From BRH-c25 sp964574195 (GTDB lineage Bacteria; Bacillota; Clostridia; Lutisporales; Lutisporaceae): a stretch of DNA of 7,418 nt. The notes beneath the pieces are model-generated. The model saw nothing but the letters and a program-made list of their open reading frames with translations. It was not told the DNA's origin and ran no database searches. Below are positions 4,954-7,418 of the stretch, piece after piece; within the stretch, counting starts at the first letter, position 1; the number at the start of each line of letters is the position of its first letter. The stretch is taken from contig CAZNMO010000222.1 of the NCBI GenBank assembly GCA_964574195.1, positions 1-7,418 of the forward strand, given 5' to 3'. The translations under genes were made by a program, and so were the position numbers.

Positions 4954-4972
4954 GGAGCGGCAGATCCGTTCC
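4954..4972 (+). other. Extra hairpin between T-box terminator and cysS ribosome binding site
   Basis: GGAGCGG (4954-4960) pairs with CCGTTCC (4966-4972), 7 bp including one G-U and a CAGAT loop. It is not part of the standard T-box fold, has no U-tract, and ends 11 bases before the cysS Shine-Dalgarno. It may stabilise the 5' end of the read-through mRNA. Confidence 0.45.
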
Positions 4973-4983
4973 GATAATAAAAA

Positions 4984-4989
4984 GGAAGG
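4984..4989 (+). promoter_or_regulatory. Ribosome binding site setting the cysS start
   Basis: GGAAGG ends 8 bases before ATG 4998. The in-frame GTG at 4989 overlaps this site and would add three residues not seen in the family, so ATG is chosen. Confidence 0.75.
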
Positions 4990-4997
4990 TGTTTACA

Positions 4998-6392
4998 ATG
5001 AAGCTATACAACACTATGACAAGGAAAAAGGAAGAGTTTACTACATTGGTGCCGGGAGAGGTGAGGATGTACTCCTGCGGACCAACGGTCTACAACTATT
5101 TCCATATTGGAAATGCGAGACCTTTCATCATATTCGACATTCTGAGGAGATATCTGGAATACAGGGGATATAAGGTGACCTTTGTTCAGAATTTTACAGA
5201 TGTTGACGATAAGATTATAAAGAGGGCAAAGGATGAAAATGTCTCCGAAAAGGAAGTGTCCGACAGATTCATAGCAGAGTATTTCAAGGATGCAGAAGCC
5301 CTGAATATAAGAAAAGCGGATGTTCATCCCAGAGTAACCGAGCATATCAAGGAAATAATAGACATAATAAAGAGGCTGGAAGCCAACGGCCTGACCTATA
5401 CCGTTGGCGGAGATGTGTATTACGATACAGCTGCCTTTATGGACTACGGCAAACTGTCCAAACAGAACCTTGAAGAGCTGGAGGCAGGTGCCAGGGTCGA
5501 TGTAAATGAGATCAAGAGGAACCCCTTTGATTTTGTACTGTGGAAGAGCCAGAAGCCGGGCGAGCCTGCATGGGAAAGCCCATGGGGAATGGGGAGGCCG
5601 GGCTGGCATATCGAGTGCTCGGCAATGTCCATGAAATACCTTGGAGAAACCATAGATATACACTCGGGAGGACAGGACCTGGTATTTCCACACCATGAGA
5701 ATGAAATAGCACAGAGTGAAGGTGCCACCGGCAAGCCTTTTGCAAGGTACTGGCTGCATAATGCCTTCCTCAACATTAACAATGAGAAGATGTCCAAATC
5801 ACTGAACAATTTCTTTACCGTGAGGGATATCAAAGAGAAGTTTGACCTTGAGGTGTTCAGGCTCTTCATGCTTTCTGCCCATTACAGAAGCCCGGTGAAC
5901 TTCAGCAGTGAGCTTCTGGAGCAGGCGAAGAGCGCTCTGGAAAGGCTATACAATGCCAAGAACAACCTGACCTATCTTTTGACCAAGGTTGAAGCAAAGC
6001 CTCTGAGCCAGGAGGAGCAAAGCTTCGTGAAGACTCTTGAGGGCTACAGGGGCAGGTTCATAGAAGTAATGGATGATGATTTGAATACTGCTGACGGCTT
6101 GTCTGTGGTCTTCGATATGGTCAGGGATATTAATTCCAATACCAACGTAGAATCCTCAAGAGAAATCGTTCAGGCTTCCCAAGACATGCTCATGGAGCTT
6201 ACGGGAGTATTGGGCTTGCTGTATAAAAAGGAAGAGAGCCTTGATGATGAAATAGAAAAGCTTATACAGGAGCGGCAGAAGGCAAGGAAGGAAAAGAATT
6301 GGGCCCTTTCCGACAAGATAAGGGATGACCTGAAGGCTCAGGGGATCATCCTTGAAGATACTCCAGAGGGAGTAAAATGGAAAAGGGTTTAA
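4998..6392 (+). CDS. cysS: Cysteinyl-tRNA synthetase (class I)
   Basis: CysS activates cysteine with ATP and loads it on tRNA-Cys in the cytosol. From ATG 4998 the protein is 464 residues, the typical bacterial size. The opening MKLYNTMTRKKEEF and the HIGH-type motif in CGPTVYNYFHIGNARP (27-42, HIGN at 36-39) are standard. The zinc that selects cysteine is bound by Cys27, Cys207 (HIECSAM), His232 and Glu236 (FPHHENE), equivalent to E. coli Cys28, Cys209, His234 and Glu238; all four are present. KMSKS is at 264-268. The helical DALR-type anticodon region follows (about 345-415), then the small C-terminal domain ending GVKWKRV. No truncation or frameshift is seen. Expression is governed by the T-box leader. 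rmuC follows after 24 bases and is likely co-transcribed. Unlike Bacillus, cysE and gltX do not lie between ispF and cysS here. Confidence 0.97.
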   Translation: MKLYNTMTRKKEEFTTLVPGEVRMYSCGPTVYNYFHIGNARPFIIFDILRRYLEYRGYKVTFVQNFTDVDDKIIKRAKDENVSEKEVSDRFIAEYFKDAEALNIRKADVHPRVTEHIKEIIDIIKRLEANGLTYTVGGDVYYDTAAFMDYGKLSKQNLEELEAGARVDVNEIKRNPFDFVLWKSQKPGEPAWESPWGMGRPGWHIECSAMSMKYLGETIDIHSGGQDLVFPHHENEIAQSEGATGKPFARYWLHNAFLNINNEKMSKSLNNFFTVRDIKEKFDLEVFRLFMLSAHYRSPVNFSSELLEQAKSALERLYNAKNNLTYLLTKVEAKPLSQEEQSFVKTLEGYRGRFIEVMDDDLNTADGLSVVFDMVRDINSNTNVESSREIVQASQDMLMELTGVLGLLYKKEESLDDEIEKLIQERQKARKEKNWALSDKIRDDLKAQGIILEDTPEGVKWKRV

Positions 6393-6416
6393 AATCAAGA
6401 TAAAGGAAGAAAAGCG

Positions 6417-7418
6417 ATGTCTGAAATACTATTACCCGCTGCAGCGGTACTGCTTGTTATAAACCTTATAGTTATGATAATTATGAACTCAGGGCTTGCA
6501 GGCAGGCTGATAAAGCATGATGCCCGCCTTGAAGCCCTTGACAAGAACCTTGACAGGATGGACAGGACGATCCGGGAGGAAATGCTTCAGGATAGGGAAG
6601 AAATCACTGATTCGATGAAAACCTTCAACAGTATGATAGCAGCACAGATGTCGGAGATATCAAGCCTTCAGAGGAACCAGCTGGATATATTCTCGCAGCA
6701 GCTGGCAAACCTTTCTCAAACTAATGAATACAAGCTGGATAAAATGAGAGAGACCATAGAGGAAAAGCTCAAGCAGCTACAGGAGGATAACAGCAGCAAG
6801 CTGGAGCAGATGAGGGCGACTGTAGATGAAAAGCTGTACTCCACCCTTGAACAGCGGTTGGGTGAGTCCTTCAGGCTGGTGAGTGAAAGGCTTGAAATGG
6901 TCCATAAAGGACTTGGAGAAATGCAGACGCTGGCGAGCGGTGTGGGAGACCTCAAAAGGGTGCTGACCAATGTAAAGACAAGAGGAACCTGGGGAGAGGT
7001 CCAGCTGGGTAATATATTGGAGCAGGTCATGACCCCGGAGCAGTATTCACAAAATGTGGCGACAAAGAAGAACTCTGCCGAGCGGGTGGAATTTGCGGTT
7101 AAGCTGCCGGGAAGGGATATCAAGGATGGAGATGTGGTATGGCTTCCAATTGACGCCAAATTCCCGCAGGAGGACTATCAGCGACTGATGGACGCACAGG
7201 AACAGGGTAATCCGGTACTGGCGGAGGAAGCTGCAAAGGCTATGGAGTTGAAGGTGAAGAGCTTTGCCAAGGATATAAGGGATAAGTATATAGATCCACC
7301 CGGTACCACAGACTTTGGAATAATGTTTCTTCCTACTGAGGGGTTGTATGCAGAGGTACTCAGAAGACCCGGACTATGCGATTGTCTGCAGAGGGATTAT
7401 CGGATAGTAGCAGCCGGG
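6417..7418 (+). CDS. rmuC: DNA recombination protein RmuC homologue (3' truncated by window)
   Basis: RmuC-family proteins limit rearrangements at inverted repeats and are predicted to have a restriction-endonuclease-like core; their exact reaction is unsettled. The frame is open from ATG 6417 to the last base, giving 334 residues without stop; homologues are usually over 400. AGGAAG lies 7 bases before the ATG. Residues 4-24 form an N-terminal membrane anchor. About 30-175 is a long coiled coil containing two related units 22 residues apart (KLDKMRETIEEKLK at 106 and KLEQMRATVDEKLY at 128). The core opens with LKRVLTNVKTRGTWGEVQL (179-197). Then come AERVEFAVKLPG (221-232), LPIDAKFPQEDY (243-254; Asp246-x-Lys248 is a plausible nuclease DxK) and FLPTEGLYAEV (304-314), all strong RmuC signatures. 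It lies 24 bases after cysS with no terminator between, so it probably shares the T-box-controlled transcript. In Bacillus this slot is held by mrnC. Confidence 0.94.
   Translation, partial: MSEILLPAAAVLLVINLIVMIIMNSGLAGRLIKHDARLEALDKNLDRMDRTIREEMLQDREEITDSMKTFNSMIAAQMSEISSLQRNQLDIFSQQLANLSQTNEYKLDKMRETIEEKLKQLQEDNSSKLEQMRATVDEKLYSTLEQRLGESFRLVSERLEMVHKGLGEMQTLASGVGDLKRVLTNVKTRGTWGEVQLGNILEQVMTPEQYSQNVATKKNSAERVEFAVKLPGRDIKDGDVVWLPIDAKFPQEDYQRLMDAQEQGNPVLAEEAAKAMELKVKSFAKDIRDKYIDPPGTTDFGIMFLPTEGLYAEVLRRPGLCDCLQRDYRIVAAG

Noticed and set aside
4817..5173. A 118-codon plus-strand frame crossing the cysS leader
   Set aside because: It starts with GTG inside T-box Stem I, reads through the antiterminator and terminator, and overlaps cysS in another frame. 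The conserved RNA structure explains the DNA better.
5004..5759. A 251-codon open frame on the minus strand opposite cysS
   Set aside because: It lies entirely antisense to a fully conserved cysS, its translation is rich in His, Cys, Pro and Tyr with no domain pattern, and no ribosome binding site or promoter supports it.
6716..7159. A 147-codon minus-strand frame opposite rmuC
   Set aside because: Ser/Leu-rich translation is the usual shadow of a Glu/Lys-rich coiled-coil gene, with no initiation signals.
1..7418. Mobile elements, CRISPR arrays, phage or toxin-antitoxin modules
   Set aside because: No transposase, integrase, direct-repeat array or attachment-like duplication was seen. The PIN domain belongs to the YacL family and not to a VapC toxin, as shown by the membrane helices, TRAM domain and lack of a paired antitoxin gene.

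Overview
The window reads as ordinary chromosome from a low-to-moderate-GC Firmicute of the class Clostridia. The evidence is the gene set and order (disA, a CarD-like factor, a YacL-type PIN/TRAM protein, ispD, ispF, cysS), a T-box leader before cysS, strong AGGAGG-like ribosome binding sites, TTGACA/TATAAT-type promoters, and frequent AGG (Arg) and ATA (Ile) codons. I cannot name the species. A cellulolytic-clostridia relative is a guess from protein similarity only.

Layout. Bases 1-560 hold the 3' half of disA (c-di-AMP synthase), which ends at a symmetrical, probably bidirectional terminator (563-597). Converging on that terminator from the minus strand is a 131-codon gene of unknown function (631-1026). 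It has two cysteine pairs and a MazG-like C-terminal helix, and is driven by a perfect-consensus promoter at 1106-1134. Divergent from it is a carD/cdnL-type RNA polymerase-binding regulator (1236-1715) with its own hairpin terminator. Next comes yacL (1872-2996; four membrane helices, PIN nuclease fold, TRAM domain), read from a TTG start behind an extended -10 promoter. After a 10-bp hairpin come ispD (3081-3776) and ispF (3815-4306), which encode the third and fifth steps of the MEP isoprenoid pathway, and a small single-pass membrane protein (4308-4625).

The 372 bases between that small gene and cysS are regulatory. They hold one or two promoters and a complete T-box riboswitch: Stem I with a UGC (Cys) specifier, Stem II, Stem III, an antiterminator with the canonical 7-nt UGGAACC bulge, and a competing intrinsic terminator. 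This leader controls cysS (4998-6392), encoding cysteinyl-tRNA synthetase, and presumably the following rmuC (from 6417), which runs off the right edge.

The genes fall into three functional groups: genome and stress signalling (DisA, CarD, RmuC), isoprenoid precursor synthesis (IspD, IspF), and cysteine-tRNA charging under uncharged-tRNA control. I see no mobile element, CRISPR array, phage gene or obvious new multi-gene system. The least explained items are the cysteine-rich 131-residue protein, the 105-residue membrane protein, and an extra hairpin between the T-box terminator and the cysS ribosome binding site.
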